A DNA stretch of 64,000 nucleotides, from NCBI RefSeq assembly GCF_012931985.1, contig NZ_JAAFGM010000001.1, positions 248,001 through 312,000 on the forward strand, in the 5' to 3' direction. The notes under the pieces are model-generated. The model did no database searches and had not been told where the DNA came from. It worked only from the letters and a program-made list of their open reading frames with translations. Shown here one piece after another: positions 25,673-34,494 of this stretch (the first letter of the stretch is position 1; every line of letters starts with the position of its first letter). Origin of the DNA: Candidatus Roseilinea sp. NK_OTU-006. Its GTDB lineage: Bacteria; Chloroflexota; Anaerolineae; J036; Brachytrichaceae. Both the position numbers and the translations under genes were made by a program.

Positions 25673-27211
25673 ATGGCTTCCACCTCATTGCTCGGCTCGC
25701 CCGCGCATCGTCTGCTGCTCATTGCGTTTTGCGCGTTGGTAGGTTTGACCGTCGGCGCGTTGGCGGCCCTGATCAACCCCCTTGTGCTCATTGGCCTAGC
25801 GGTCACAGCGCCGTTAGGTCTCTGGCTGATTAGCAGCGTCCCGCGTGCTTTATTCGCGCTGGTGGTGGTGATTGGGCTGTTGCCTCGCTTCGCGCTGCCG
25901 GCGCGGCTGGGCTTTACGCCAACTTTTCTCGACCTGTCGCTGGTGGGGTTGGTCATCGCGTGGGCGATTCACCAGCTCGGCGCGCGGCGCGACATGCCGC
26001 TGCGCCGGACGCCGATCAGCCTGCCTGTGCTTTTGCTGACGCTCGTCGCGTTGGCCGCCTTCATCATCGGCCTGCCGAACGGCGCGCTGACACCGCTTGT
26101 GCTGCGGCGTTTCGCCGAGTTGGTGCTCAGCCTGCTCATGTCGCTGCTCATCATCGCCGTATTGCGCGGTCTCTCGGCTCAGGAACAACTCGTTCGCTGG
26201 ATGCTGTGGATCGGCGCGCTATCGGCGGCGATCGGCATTGTGCTGTATGTGATCCCGGATGACCTGGCCATCCAGGCGTTGTCGGCGCTGCGGCCATTCG
26301 GTTACCCCACCGGCCCCGGCGTGCTGCGTTTCATCCGCGACGATCCGGCCTTGATGCAACGCGCGACCGGGCTTTGGATTGATCCGAATGCCTTCGGCGG
26401 CTACCTGTTGGTCGCAGGCGCTCTGGGCCTGCCGCAGCTCTTTTCGCCCAGGCCGGTGATGCGTCGTGGATGGGTCGGTTTGTGTCTGCTGCTCATCGGC
26501 GGCGCGCTTGTGCTCACGGCGTCGCGCGGCGCAATGCTTGGCTTTGCCCTGGTCGTCGGGCTAATGGGCGTGCTGCGCTACCGGCGATTGCTGATCTTGA
26601 TGGCGATCGTGTTGACGCTGGCGCTCGTGTTGCCACAAACGCGCGAGCTGGTGCAGCACTTTGTGGAGGGATTCCAGGGACGCGATCTGGCGACCCAGAT
26701 GCGGTTCGGCGAGTACAAAGATGCCCTGCGGTTGATCGAACGTTATCCGGCGCTTGGCGTCGGCTTTGTGGACGCGCCGGACGTTGATCTCTACATCGGC
26801 GTGTCCTCGATGTATTTACTGATTGCGCAGCAGATGGGGCTGCTCGGCGTGGCGATGTTTGCGAGTGTGATCGTCGCCCTGTTTTCCGGCGCCGCGCGCG
26901 CCTGGCCGGCGGTGGCTCGCGATGCGCGCGCGTCCGCAGTGTTTCTGGGCGCGCATGGCGCAGTGGTCGGCGCGCTGTTCAGCGGCATTTTCGATCATTA
27001 CTTCTTCAACATAGACTTTCACAACTCGGTCACATTGTTCTGGGTGATGATTGCCTTGGCCGTAAGCAGCCGGCTTTTGAAGCAAGGGGAGACGGCGGCG
27101 GGGCGCTCTGATCCACTCGAGCCAGCAAGCCGGCGTCTGTCAGGGTCGAGTGGGCCGGCCGTGGATGTGGGTGCAGCGCAGATTGGGGACCGTCACGGCT
27201 GGCGGCGCTGA
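25673..27211 (+). CDS. O-antigen ligase/polymerase-like membrane protein
   Basis: A 512-residue protein with about a dozen hydrophobic segments, starting with LLIAFCALVGLTVGALAALI. The Wzy_C-type core includes RATGLWIDPNAFGGYLL, LTASRGAMLGFALVVGL and RYPALGVGFVDAPD, the pattern of O-antigen ligases and polymerases that join lipid-linked glycans or polymerise repeat units in the outer membrane leaflet of the cytoplasmic membrane. The last 20-30 codons (AAQIGDRHGWRR) are read from a fragment of an insertion-sequence end, so the C-terminus has been altered. It starts 30 bp after clpX with no clear Shine-Dalgarno and may be cotranscribed. Confidence 0.8.
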   Translation: MASTSLLGSPAHRLLLIAFCALVGLTVGALAALINPLVLIGLAVTAPLGLWLISSVPRALFALVVVIGLLPRFALPARLGFTPTFLDLSLVGLVIAWAIHQLGARRDMPLRRTPISLPVLLLTLVALAAFIIGLPNGALTPLVLRRFAELVLSLLMSLLIIAVLRGLSAQEQLVRWMLWIGALSAAIGIVLYVIPDDLAIQALSALRPFGYPTGPGVLRFIRDDPALMQRATGLWIDPNAFGGYLLVAGALGLPQLFSPRPVMRRGWVGLCLLLIGGALVLTASRGAMLGFALVVGLMGVLRYRRLLILMAIVLTLALVLPQTRELVQHFVEGFQGRDLATQMRFGEYKDALRLIERYPALGVGFVDAPDVDLYIGVSSMYLLIAQQMGLLGVAMFASVIVALFSGAARAWPAVARDARASAVFLGAHGAVVGALFSGIFDHYFFNIDFHNSVTLFWVMIALAVSSRLLKQGETAAGRSDPLEPASRRLSGSSGPAVDVGAAQIGDRHGWRR

Positions 27212-27225
27212 TGGATTGCGTCGTC
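27171..27225. repeat. Solo end of the ISKra4-type element
   Basis: GGTGCAGCGCAGATTGGGGA and the following GTCACGGCTGGCGGCGCTGA closely match the left end of the element at 22115-22165. No transposase part follows. It supplies the final codons and stop of the O-antigen ligase-like gene. Confidence 0.65.
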
Positions 27226-27368
27226 TCGGGCTTGTCCTCGCCGGGTGGTGCGACGACACGGGCCTGCGTCACTTCTGCCCGGCGCATCCGTGGATGTTGC
27301 GCGTAAGCCGAAAAGTGATTGCACTTAACGGCCTTGCGCACTCCCGCGAATTAATTGTGCTTACTGTC

Positions 27369-27411
27369 GCTTGCGGCGGGGCGGAGCGCCCCCCTTCGCT
27401 CCGCCGCAAGC
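27369..27411. terminator. GC-rich hairpin between convergent genes
   Basis: GCTTGCGGCG...CGGAGCG pairs with CGCTCCGCCGCAAGC, allowing a small bulge. It lies between the ligase-like gene and the convergent sugar kinase gene and could stop transcription from both sides. There is no T-tract. Confidence 0.45.
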
Positions 27412-27445
27412 CCCCACAACAGCCCAGGCAAAACGAGCCGCACGA

Positions 27446-28348
27446 TTAGTTTTGTGCGCCGAGAAACCGAAGCGTCTGCTCCAGGGTAGGCGCGCCGGCT
27501 TGTCCGCCGGTGCGCGTCGCTTTCAATGCTGCCGCAGCAGAAGCGAGGCGGATGCGTTCCGCGGCCGGCATCCCCTTCGCCAGCGCTGCGCAGTATGCGC
27601 CGTGAAACACGTCTCCACAGCCCGTCGTGTCTGCAACTTGGACGCGGAAAGCGGGTTGATGGCTCACGACTTGTCCGTCATCGCTGAAGAAGCAGCCATC
27701 TTCTCCACAAGTCACGGCCACCAGCGCGCGCCTGGGCGTCCATAGTCGGTAGATGCCTTCCTCCGGCGAATGAGCGCCGGTGAGCGCCCGTGCAAAATCC
27801 CAGCTCATCACGACGTGATCCACCAGTTCGAGCAGCTCGCGGCAGCCCGGCAAGTCGCGCTCTATGTCGGAGACGATGGGAATGCCGGCCGCGCGCGCGA
27901 CGCGCGCCGCGCGGATCATGCCTTCGATGCCGACGTGGTCCACGAATAGCACGCGCGCGTTGCGGATCACCGGTTCTGGGGGCAGGGTGGGGTGCGCGCC
28001 GCATTGCGCTGGATGTTCGGGAAAGACGTTGCGCGTGCCGCGGTCGGTCCCGACGATGATAGTCGAGCGGATCGGGCCGGCGTCGTCGCGCACGATGAGG
28101 TGCGATAAGTCAATGCCCTCGCGCTGCAGCGTCTCTGCAACGAACTGCGAGGCGTCATCCCGACCGAGCATGCCGGCGTAGGCGCAGCGCGCCCCCAGCC
28201 GCGACGCTGCCACCAGCGCCGTAGCCGTCAGGCCGCCGCACTGGCGCTCGCTGCGCTGAACATGCGATTTGACGTTGGGTGGGGGATAGCTGGGCACGTA
28301 GATCAAGTGATCCACCGCGGTTGCGCCCAGGCCGAGGATGTCCATCAT
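27446..28348 (-). CDS. PfkB/ribokinase-family carbohydrate kinase
   Basis: A 300-residue sugar or nucleoside kinase. It starts MMDILGLGATAVDHLIYV, has the substrate-side Gly motif GGLTATALVAASRLGA, and the C-terminal PfkB signature around VADTTGCGDVFHGAYCAALA with catalytic Asp in GCGDVF. The substrate cannot be read from sequence. ATG 28348 overlaps the stop of the upstream glycosyltransferase as ATGA, so the two are translationally coupled and cotranscribed; a second ATG follows at 28345. Confidence 0.85.
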   Translation of the reverse strand: MMDILGLGATAVDHLIYVPSYPPPNVKSHVQRSERQCGGLTATALVAASRLGARCAYAGMLGRDDASQFVAETLQREGIDLSHLIVRDDAGPIRSTIIVGTDRGTRNVFPEHPAQCGAHPTLPPEPVIRNARVLFVDHVGIEGMIRAARVARAAGIPIVSDIERDLPGCRELLELVDHVVMSWDFARALTGAHSPEEGIYRLWTPRRALVAVTCGEDGCFFSDDGQVVSHQPAFRVQVADTTGCGDVFHGAYCAALAKGMPAAERIRLASAAAALKATRTGGQAGAPTLEQTLRFLGAQN

Positions 28349-29115
28349 GGGAGTCGTGGGTCTCGATACGCCCCGCGTAGGTCTGCTGCGCGAATCTCCA
28401 GCAACTCGCGCACGCCGCGCAAGCTGTCCCGCAGCAGATTCACGCGCCGCGAGTGCCGATAGTCCCATTCCACCGGCACTTCCTTAACGCGATAGCCGAG
28501 TCGCTGGGCCACAAAGAGCAGCTCTACGTCGAAGCCGGCGGTGACGGTTGCGCCATGCACCTCGGCGTGGTGGGCGAAGTTGTAGAGGTGTAAATGATCC
28601 AGAATAGGGCCGATCGCGCTGCCGCGAAAGGACTTGAAGCCGCACTGGGTGTCGGTAATGTCCCTAAAGCCGAGTATCAGTTGGCGCAGCAGAATTTGGC
28701 TGCGCGACATGAATTTGCGCCACAGCGGCGCATTGCGCCGGTAGGTCCCGCGCGAACCGATGACGATGTCGTAGCCGCGCTCGTACCACGGCAGCAGCTT
28801 GGCCGTCTCTTGTATCGGCGTCGCCTGATCCATGTCGGTAAACAGCACGATCTGGCCGGTTGCAGCGCGCAGGCCTGTGGTCACGGTGAAGGCTTTGCCG
28901 CGGTGCGGATTGCGGATCAGGCGGGTGTTGCGGTGTTGGGTCACAAAATCCTCGGCTAGCGCTGCTGTCTCGTCGGTGCTGCCGTCGTCAACGACGATAA
29001 TTTCATACGCATAGGATTGGACACAGAGGTAGTCGTGCACAGCGGTCAGCGATCCAGATAGGATGTTGGCAGCCTCGTTGTAAGCAGGGATCACAACAGA
29101 CAGATAAGGATTCAT
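28345..29115 (-). CDS. GT2 glycosyltransferase, dolichyl-phosphate glucosyltransferase-like
   Basis: A 256-residue GT-A glycosyltransferase. It has LSVVIPAYNEAANI at the N-terminus, VVDDGSTDETAALA, and the DxD-type FTDMDQATP. The RGKAFTVTTGLRAATGQIVL and DTQCGFKSFRG stretches are typical of polyprenyl/dolichyl-phosphate beta-glucosyltransferases (ALG5-like), which make lipid-linked sugar donors on the cytoplasmic face. No C-terminal membrane segment is obvious. ATG 29115 is preferred; an in-frame GTG lies at 29124. It heads a two-gene unit with the downstream PfkB-type kinase. Confidence 0.85.
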   Translation of the reverse strand: MNPYLSVVIPAYNEAANILSGSLTAVHDYLCVQSYAYEIIVVDDGSTDETAALAEDFVTQHRNTRLIRNPHRGKAFTVTTGLRAATGQIVLFTDMDQATPIQETAKLLPWYERGYDIVIGSRGTYRRNAPLWRKFMSRSQILLRQLILGFRDITDTQCGFKSFRGSAIGPILDHLHLYNFAHHAEVHGATVTAGFDVELLFVAQRLGYRVKEVPVEWDYRHSRRVNLLRDSLRGVRELLEIRAADLRGAYRDPRLP

Positions 29116-29205
29116 GGGATGCACGACTCGCGCATGGCAGTCAGCATGGCTCGATTATCGCAAATCCATCGGGCGCAGTTGTCTTCGGCCGAAGTGGGCG
29201 GGGAT

Positions 29206-30597
29206 CTACTCGCTCAGCATTTCGGCGATGGCGCTTGAGCAGGTTGCGATGACGCGCTCCAGGCAGCCGGCCGCATAAGGCGTTTGCCACACCTGGTATT
29301 GGTCGCGGCCGTACATCTCGCGCGGCGGCAGATAGGCGTAGCTGCCGTTGGTGATATTCAGCACGGCGATCGCCCGGCCGGGGAAACGACGGCGCAGCTC
29401 GATTTGCAGATGCGAGTAAGCTTCGTTTGGGGTGGCGATGAGCAATGCATCGCCCACGCGCCAGAGCCAAATCGAGGAGGGGGAGGATGGGTGATCGCCT
29501 GCGCCTATCGCCCGTCGTAAGCGGTGTTGTCGGCGTAGCCGTTCGATCATGAAAGGTTCATTCGCTGCCGCAAGCTGCGCTGCGATCTCCGCCGTCGAAG
29601 GCAGGTCCGGCTTTAGTGGGATTTCGATCGCCAGCATGCGCGCGCTGAGGTGGGTTGAGAGCGCAGCGGGCTCGCGCGTCCAGGCGGCCAGTGGCGCACC
29701 GGATTCGACGACGCCTGTGTAGCGCAATCGCTGCCCCGGCGGCAGCATGCCCGCTAACACCGACAGCGCGGCGAAACCCAGCCCGCGTCCGTTCTTGTCG
29801 GCGATGTCCGCATCGCCGGTGTATGCCTCCATCGGCGCCAGCTCGCCCGAGGCGCCTTGTAGGAATAGGCATGGCGCGCTATCGGTGTGTGCTTCAACTA
29901 CTTCGCGCATCGCGCCGACGAAATCGGGGGAGATCAGCGCGTTTTGCCACGCCAGCGTAACCGGATGCATGGCGTAGTTCACCAGGGTCGCCCTGATCTC
30001 CCCGCCGGCTCCGGCGACGCGGCCGATGAGCAATGTGTCGTCCGCGGGCGCATGGGGGTTGAAGCCGCAGACGATGCGATTCGCGTCCGGATCCGGCAGG
30101 TCGCGGTTGCGAGCCAGCGCGCATGTGCCATAGGCCCACTCGAGCACGGCCGGCGCAGCGCGCTGCACTGCCTCGCGGGCTGCTTCGACGCACATCGCCC
30201 TGACGTGGTCGAGATAGGGGCCGATGAGATGCCCACCTGGTCGGTCGGCGTCCGCGCGGCAAATGCTTGGGCCGGCATGCGTGTGAGTGAGATGCAGCAA
30301 CACCCGGCGCTCTGCCACGCCGAGCGCATCCAAGATGGCGCTGCGCACCTCCCATTCGTCCTCGCGCGTGCGCCACCAGCCCAGGTCGAGCGAAAGCAAG
30401 ACGAGCGGCTGTGCGCCGCTGGCGTCCCGCATGAGCGCCAGCGCCGTCAGCGTGAGCGGGCGGTGGATGCCGGTCGCCACTTCGCCGGCCGCTGCGCCCC
30501 AGTTGCGGTTGTAAATGCCGATGGGCGGCGTAATATCGCGCCGGGCGACGCCAATGTGACCGGCGAAGCCGGAGGGGGCATAGATCAAAGCGCTCAC
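29206..30597 (-). CDS. Neutral/alkaline ceramidase-like hydrolase
   Basis: A 463-residue protein resembling the N-terminal domain of neutral/alkaline non-lysosomal ceramidases. Diagnostic parts are GHIGVARRDITPPIGIYNRNWG at the start (given here as one family block), LLHLTHTHAGPS with metal-binding histidines, MHPVTLAWQN and LFLQGASGELAP. No signal peptide is visible, so a cytoplasmic or atypically exported enzyme is possible. The start is GTG 30597, overlapping the tyrS stop as GTGA and implying translational coupling. The open frame continues upstream, but that part is tyrS read in another frame. True substrate unknown. Confidence 0.75.
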   Translation of the reverse strand: MSALIYAPSGFAGHIGVARRDITPPIGIYNRNWGAAAGEVATGIHRPLTLTALALMRDASGAQPLVLLSLDLGWWRTREDEWEVRSAILDALGVAERRVLLHLTHTHAGPSICRADADRPGGHLIGPYLDHVRAMCVEAAREAVQRAAPAVLEWAYGTCALARNRDLPDPDANRIVCGFNPHAPADDTLLIGRVAGAGGEIRATLVNYAMHPVTLAWQNALISPDFVGAMREVVEAHTDSAPCLFLQGASGELAPMEAYTGDADIADKNGRGLGFAALSVLAGMLPPGQRLRYTGVVESGAPLAAWTREPAALSTHLSARMLAIEIPLKPDLPSTAEIAAQLAAANEPFMIERLRRQHRLRRAIGAGDHPSSPSSIWLWRVGDALLIATPNEAYSHLQIELRRRFPGRAIAVLNITNGSYAYLPPREMYGRDQYQVWQTPYAAGCLERVIATCSSAIAEMLSE

Positions 30598-31817
30598 GCC
30601 TGGATCAGCCGGGCGAATCGCCGCTTGCCGACTTGCAGGATCTGGGGCGGGGCCGGGATCGCGCTTGCGTCGGAAACCGTGCGCCCATCGAGATATACGC
30701 CGCCGCCGGCGATCAATCGCCTGGCTTCGCCCTTGGATGCAGCGAACTTGAGCGCGACGATGACATCCACGATGTTCATGCCGGGGCCCACGGCAAACTC
30801 CGGCATCTCGTCGGGCAACGCCTTCTTCTGAAAGACGGATACGAAGTGCGCTTCGGCCCACTCGGCGGCTTGTGGATCGTGGAAGATGCTGACGATCTCG
30901 CGCGCCAGTTCCATCTTCACATCGCGCGGGTTCACGCCGCTGGCCAGGCGTCGCCTCACGTCCTCGACCCTGGCAGGCGTGTAGCGCGTGGCCAGCTCGA
31001 AGTAGGGGATGAGCGCGCTGTCGGGGATGGACATCACTTTGCCGTACATGTCCTCCGGCGGGGCCAAGATGGGGATATGGTTGCCCAGCGACTTGGACAT
31101 CTTCACGACCCCGTCGGTGCCGGGCAGGATGCCCAGGATGATGCCGATCTGCGGCCGTTGGCCCATGGCCTCTTGTAGCTTGCGGCCGGCGGTGATGATG
31201 TTGAACAATTGATCGCTGCCGCCTACCTGCACGTCGGTTTCCAGCGCCACAGCGTCGTAGGCCTGCATCAGGGCGTAGAACGTCTCGTGCAGGTAGATCG
31301 GCTCGCCCTTATCCAATCGCAGCGCGAAGTTCTCGCGCGCCATGAACTGTTGCACGGTGAAGTTTTGGGCGATCTGGATCAGCTCCAAGAAGGAGAGCCG
31401 GCTCAGCCATTCGGCGTTGTAGCGCACACGGGTCTTTTGGCGGTCGAGGATCTTGAACGCCTGCTCGGCGTAGGTGCGCGCGTTGGCTTCCACCTGTTCG
31501 GCGGTGAGCATCGGGCGAAGCCGGTCTTTGTCGGACGGGTCGCCCAGCAGGCTGGTGTAGTTGCCGATGAGAAAAGTGACTTCGTGCCCCAGCTCCTGGA
31601 ACTGCCGCAACTTGCGCATGGGGATGGTGTGGCCGAGGTGCAGGTCGCTGGTGCGCGGGTCAAAGCCGCAGTACACGCGCAGCGGCCGACCTTCTTTCAG
31701 CCGCTCGCGCAGCTCGTTGGCCATGTGGCGCGCCAGCGTCTCGTCGCCATAATCGGTGCCCTGCATCAGCAGGGCGACCTGTTCGTCTAGCGACAGCGAT
31801 GTCGGTGCAATCGTCAT
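30594..31817 (-). CDS. tyrS: Tyrosyl-tRNA synthetase
   Basis: Class I synthetase that charges tRNA-Tyr, 407 residues. The HIGH motif appears as HLGH in YCGFDPRTSDLHLGHTIP, the KMSKS motif as VVKMSKSLGN, and VGGSDQLFNI is the usual tRNA-synthetase segment between them. The C-terminal S4-like RNA-binding domain follows (AASKGEARRLIAGGGVYLDG). TATAAT lies 7 nt before ATG 31817 with no Shine-Dalgarno, suggesting leaderless translation. The ceramidase-like gene overlaps its stop. Confidence 0.96.
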   Translation of the reverse strand: MTIAPTSLSLDEQVALLMQGTDYGDETLARHMANELRERLKEGRPLRVYCGFDPRTSDLHLGHTIPMRKLRQFQELGHEVTFLIGNYTSLLGDPSDKDRLRPMLTAEQVEANARTYAEQAFKILDRQKTRVRYNAEWLSRLSFLELIQIAQNFTVQQFMARENFALRLDKGEPIYLHETFYALMQAYDAVALETDVQVGGSDQLFNIITAGRKLQEAMGQRPQIGIILGILPGTDGVVKMSKSLGNHIPILAPPEDMYGKVMSIPDSALIPYFELATRYTPARVEDVRRRLASGVNPRDVKMELAREIVSIFHDPQAAEWAEAHFVSVFQKKALPDEMPEFAVGPGMNIVDVIVALKFAASKGEARRLIAGGGVYLDGRTVSDASAIPAPPQILQVGKRRFARLIQA

Positions 31818-31824
31818 TGCGGCG

Positions 31825-31830
31825 ATTATA
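31825..31830 (-). promoter_or_regulatory. -10 box of tyrS
   Basis: A perfect TATAAT ends 7 nt before the tyrS ATG, placing the predicted transcription start at or next to the start codon. Confidence 0.65.
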
Positions 31831-31844
31831 CGAAGCGGGCGCGT

Positions 31845-32735
31845 CTATGACGCAAACGCGCCGAAGTACTCGGCGAAGAATCGCTCGGCGTCCACGCCGA
31901 CAGCGACCTCGTGCCGACCGTTCACGCCTGGCGACCAGCGCGTGACCGCGAAGGCGTCTGGGTCGTGCAGCTCAACGTGCACCTCGCCGCGTTCAAACGC
32001 GCAAATGCGCGCGTCGAAGAGGGTGGTCGCTGCCAGCGGGTCGTGAAAGGTGATCTTCTCGGCGTGCTGGAACCACACCTCGGCGAAGTCGAGCACCGGT
32101 TGCAGCAGCGGCGCTCGAAAGCGCTGGCGCACTTCTGCGGCGTTCATCGTCACGCGTGTGGTCACGTCTAGGCCAATGCTGCGGTGTATGGCGACCGGCG
32201 CGCGATAGACGATGGCGGCAGCGTGCGGGTCGCAGTAGATGTTCCATTCCCATCTGCTCCCGCGCCAGTAGCGCGTGCGCGACGGGTCGAACATCCCGCC
32301 CATGCTCACCAGTCCTCCGAGCAGCGATGGGATCTCCGGATCGGTCTTAAACAGCACGGCGATGTTGGTGAGCGGGCCGATGGTGAGTAGGATGACCTCG
32401 CCGGCGTATCGGCGGATGGTCCGGCGTAGGAACTCGATGGCCTCGCCGCGTGGGAAGTCGGTTTCGTGTGGCCAGCGCGCCAGCGCATCGGCTTGGGGCG
32501 CTTGGGGTTGGCGCGACGTGACCAGCAGCGGATCGGCCAGGCCGGGGTAGATCGGGATGTGCTTGCCGGCCAGTTTGCACAGCGCGCTGGCCATCATTGC
32601 GCGGCGCTCTGGCTCGCCGCTGACGGTGGTGATGCCGAGCAGCTCGCAATCGGCTTTGGCGAGCAGATAGGCTAGGCATATGGCATCGTCAATATCCGAA
32701 CCGATGTCGGTATCGAGTAAGAGTCGAGTGGGCAT
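31845..32735 (-). CDS. Nucleoside hydrolase (inosine-uridine preferring type)
   Basis: A 296-residue enzyme of the IUNH family, which splits ribonucleosides into base and ribose. The calcium-binding DxDxxxDD motif appears as [20 protein letters not shown] at the N-terminus. [15 protein letters not shown] and the late [12 protein letters not shown] (metal-ligand His/Asp) complete the active site. Substrate preference is not predictable. It ends 27 bp upstream of the tyrS start and is divergent from the GT39-like gene. No Shine-Dalgarno is visible; TACAAT lies 11 nt before the ATG. Confidence 0.9.
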   Translation of the reverse strand: MPTRLLLDTDIGSDIDDAICLAYLLAKADCELLGITTVSGEPERRAMMASALCKLAGKHIPIYPGLADPLLVTSRQPQAPQADALARWPHETDFPRGEAIEFLRRTIRRYAGEVILLTIGPLTNIAVLFKTDPEIPSLLGGLVSMGGMFDPSRTRYWRGSRWEWNIYCDPHAAAIVYRAPVAIHRSIGLDVTTRVTMNAAEVRQRFRAPLLQPVLDFAEVWFQHAEKITFHDPLAATTLFDARICAFERGEVHVELHDPDAFAVTRWSPGVNGRHEVAVGVDAERFFAEYFGAFAS

Positions 32736-32793
32736 AGGTAAGATGGATTGTAGGTTACTGGTGGCGCGTTATCCATTGGGGGGCCGGTCTACA

Positions 32794-34494
32794 ATGACCG
32801 GCGAGTTGAGACTTTCCGATTCACGCGCAGCGGTTGCTGCCCTGCTCTTCGTCGCTTTTATCCTGCGCAGTGCCAACCTGACTGGCGAAAGCCTCTGGCG
32901 CGACGAGGTGGACTCGGTGCGGTTTGCGTTCGCGCCGCTGAGCGATCTTGTTGCACGATTCACCGCGAACGGCTTCAACGGCCCGCTCTATCACCTGATC
33001 GTGCGTGGCTGGCTGTCGTCGGCCGGCGTGAGCGATTTTGCGCTGCGCTACTTGTCGGTGATCTGTGGCGTCGCCCTCGTGGCGTTGGTCTATGTCCTAG
33101 GCCGGCGCATGTTCGGCGCGCGCGTGGGAGTTCTAGCGGCCTGGTTGGCGGCCCTCTCACCAGTTCTGGTCTGGTATGCGGGGGAGGGCAAGATGTACTC
33201 CCTACAACCCATGTTGCTTGCCCTGGCGCTCTACGCCCTCCTGCGCGCAACCAACTCCCCGGCCGATGGCCGAGCGTTGCGCTGGTGGACGGTCTTCGTC
33301 GTCGCAGCCAGCTTGAGTTTCTACGTCCATGTGCTTTCGCCGTTGTTCGTGCCGGTGGCGATGCTTTTCTTCCTGGCCCAATGGCCGGCCTCGCGCCGCC
33401 ATCTCGCCGGCGGCGCGGTGGCCCTTGCGCTGCTCACCCTACCGTATCTGCCGCTGCTGGCCTGGCAGGCGCCGGCCTGGTTGCGCGGGGGCGACATCGG
33501 CCATCGCTTCTATCCCCTCGATCAAATCGTTTGGGCATTAGCATCGCACTGGCTTTTTGGCCTGGATGAGCGGTCGCCCGTGTTGTGGGCGATGCCCGGC
33601 GAGTCTGTGATGCTGGTTCGCCGAGTGGCGGTGCTGCTCAGCTTGATGCTCATCGCGTATGGCCTGTTGACCGCCGCACGATGTGCGTTGCGCGACGCGC
33701 GTGAGGTGAAAGCCTGGCGCATGCAACTGGCGGCGCTGGGATGGATGACGCTGCCGGCGCTGTTGATGTTCCTGATCTCGCTGCGCGTGCCCCTCTTTTT
33801 GCCGCGCTATGTGCTCTGGTCGGCGCCGGCGTTCTACCTGCTGGCCGGCGTCGGGTTGGATCGGCTGTTCGACGGCGCGCGCGCCGGGCGTATCGCCGCG
33901 CGGGTGGCGCTTGCTACTGTTAGCCTGGTCAGCCTGGCCGGCGTCGCCGCGCAGATCATCTACCCGATCCGCCCTGACCTACGAGGTGCCGTCGCCTATG
34001 TGCTGCACCGCGCCCAGCCCGGGGACAAGATTGTCTTTCAGATTCCCTACATGAGGCATAGCTTCGCCTACTACGCCGAGCGGTTGGGCTATTCGCTGGC
34101 GCAATTGCAATGGGTCGAAGCGCCGTTCACCAACCATGGGATGTCGCCGGACGACGTTGCGCAGGTGATGCGCGCTCAGGTTGTCTCGTCGTCGCGCGTG
34201 TGGCTGTTCGAGTCCGAAGCAACGATGTGGGATCAGCGCGGCCTAGTTCGTCGGTGGTTCGACGCGACGTTGCCGTTGCTCGACCGGCAGACCTTCCGCG
34301 GCGTAGAGGTGGGGTTGTATGCGGCTGGCGTCGGGCGGGTGGGGGGCGCGCCGCTCAGCCGAAGGATGATCGAGGGTGTGTGTCCCGATGCAGCCGTCGA
34401 GCCTCACGGCAATCCGGCCAACTGTCTGGCCGCTGGGTTAGGGACGACATACTGCGCCATGACCCATGCAGTGCCGTCCGTCCCGCCGGCGTAG
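32794..34494 (+). CDS. GT39-like integral membrane glycosyltransferase
   Basis: A 566-residue membrane protein with roughly ten hydrophobic segments. The first loop has GESLWRDEVDSVRFA, where the acidic pair after a Trp-Arg is the catalytic loop pattern of PMT/ArnT-type (GT-C) transferases that use polyprenyl-phosphate sugars. NGPLYHLIVRGWLSSAGV follows, as in the same group. The frame is open from 32680, but the first part runs through the divergent nucleoside hydrolase gene; ATG 32794 with a G-rich stretch 10 nt upstream is the best start. The last 30 codons overlap the 3' end of the opposite SH3-domain gene and look like read-through of a lost stop. Confidence 0.78.
   Translation: MTGELRLSDSRAAVAALLFVAFILRSANLTGESLWRDEVDSVRFAFAPLSDLVARFTANGFNGPLYHLIVRGWLSSAGVSDFALRYLSVICGVALVALVYVLGRRMFGARVGVLAAWLAALSPVLVWYAGEGKMYSLQPMLLALALYALLRATNSPADGRALRWWTVFVVAASLSFYVHVLSPLFVPVAMLFFLAQWPASRRHLAGGAVALALLTLPYLPLLAWQAPAWLRGGDIGHRFYPLDQIVWALASHWLFGLDERSPVLWAMPGESVMLVRRVAVLLSLMLIAYGLLTAARCALRDAREVKAWRMQLAALGWMTLPALLMFLISLRVPLFLPRYVLWSAPAFYLLAGVGLDRLFDGARAGRIAARVALATVSLVSLAGVAAQIIYPIRPDLRGAVAYVLHRAQPGDKIVFQIPYMRHSFAYYAERLGYSLAQLQWVEAPFTNHGMSPDDVAQVMRAQVVSSSRVWLFESEATMWDQRGLVRRWFDATLPLLDRQTFRGVEVGLYAAGVGRVGGAPLSRRMIEGVCPDAAVEPHGNPANCLAAGLGTTYCAMTHAVPSVPPA

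Noticed and set aside
30598-30861. Upstream extension of the ceramidase-like frame
   Set aside because: This part is tyrS in another frame; family similarity begins at the GTG overlapping the tyrS stop.
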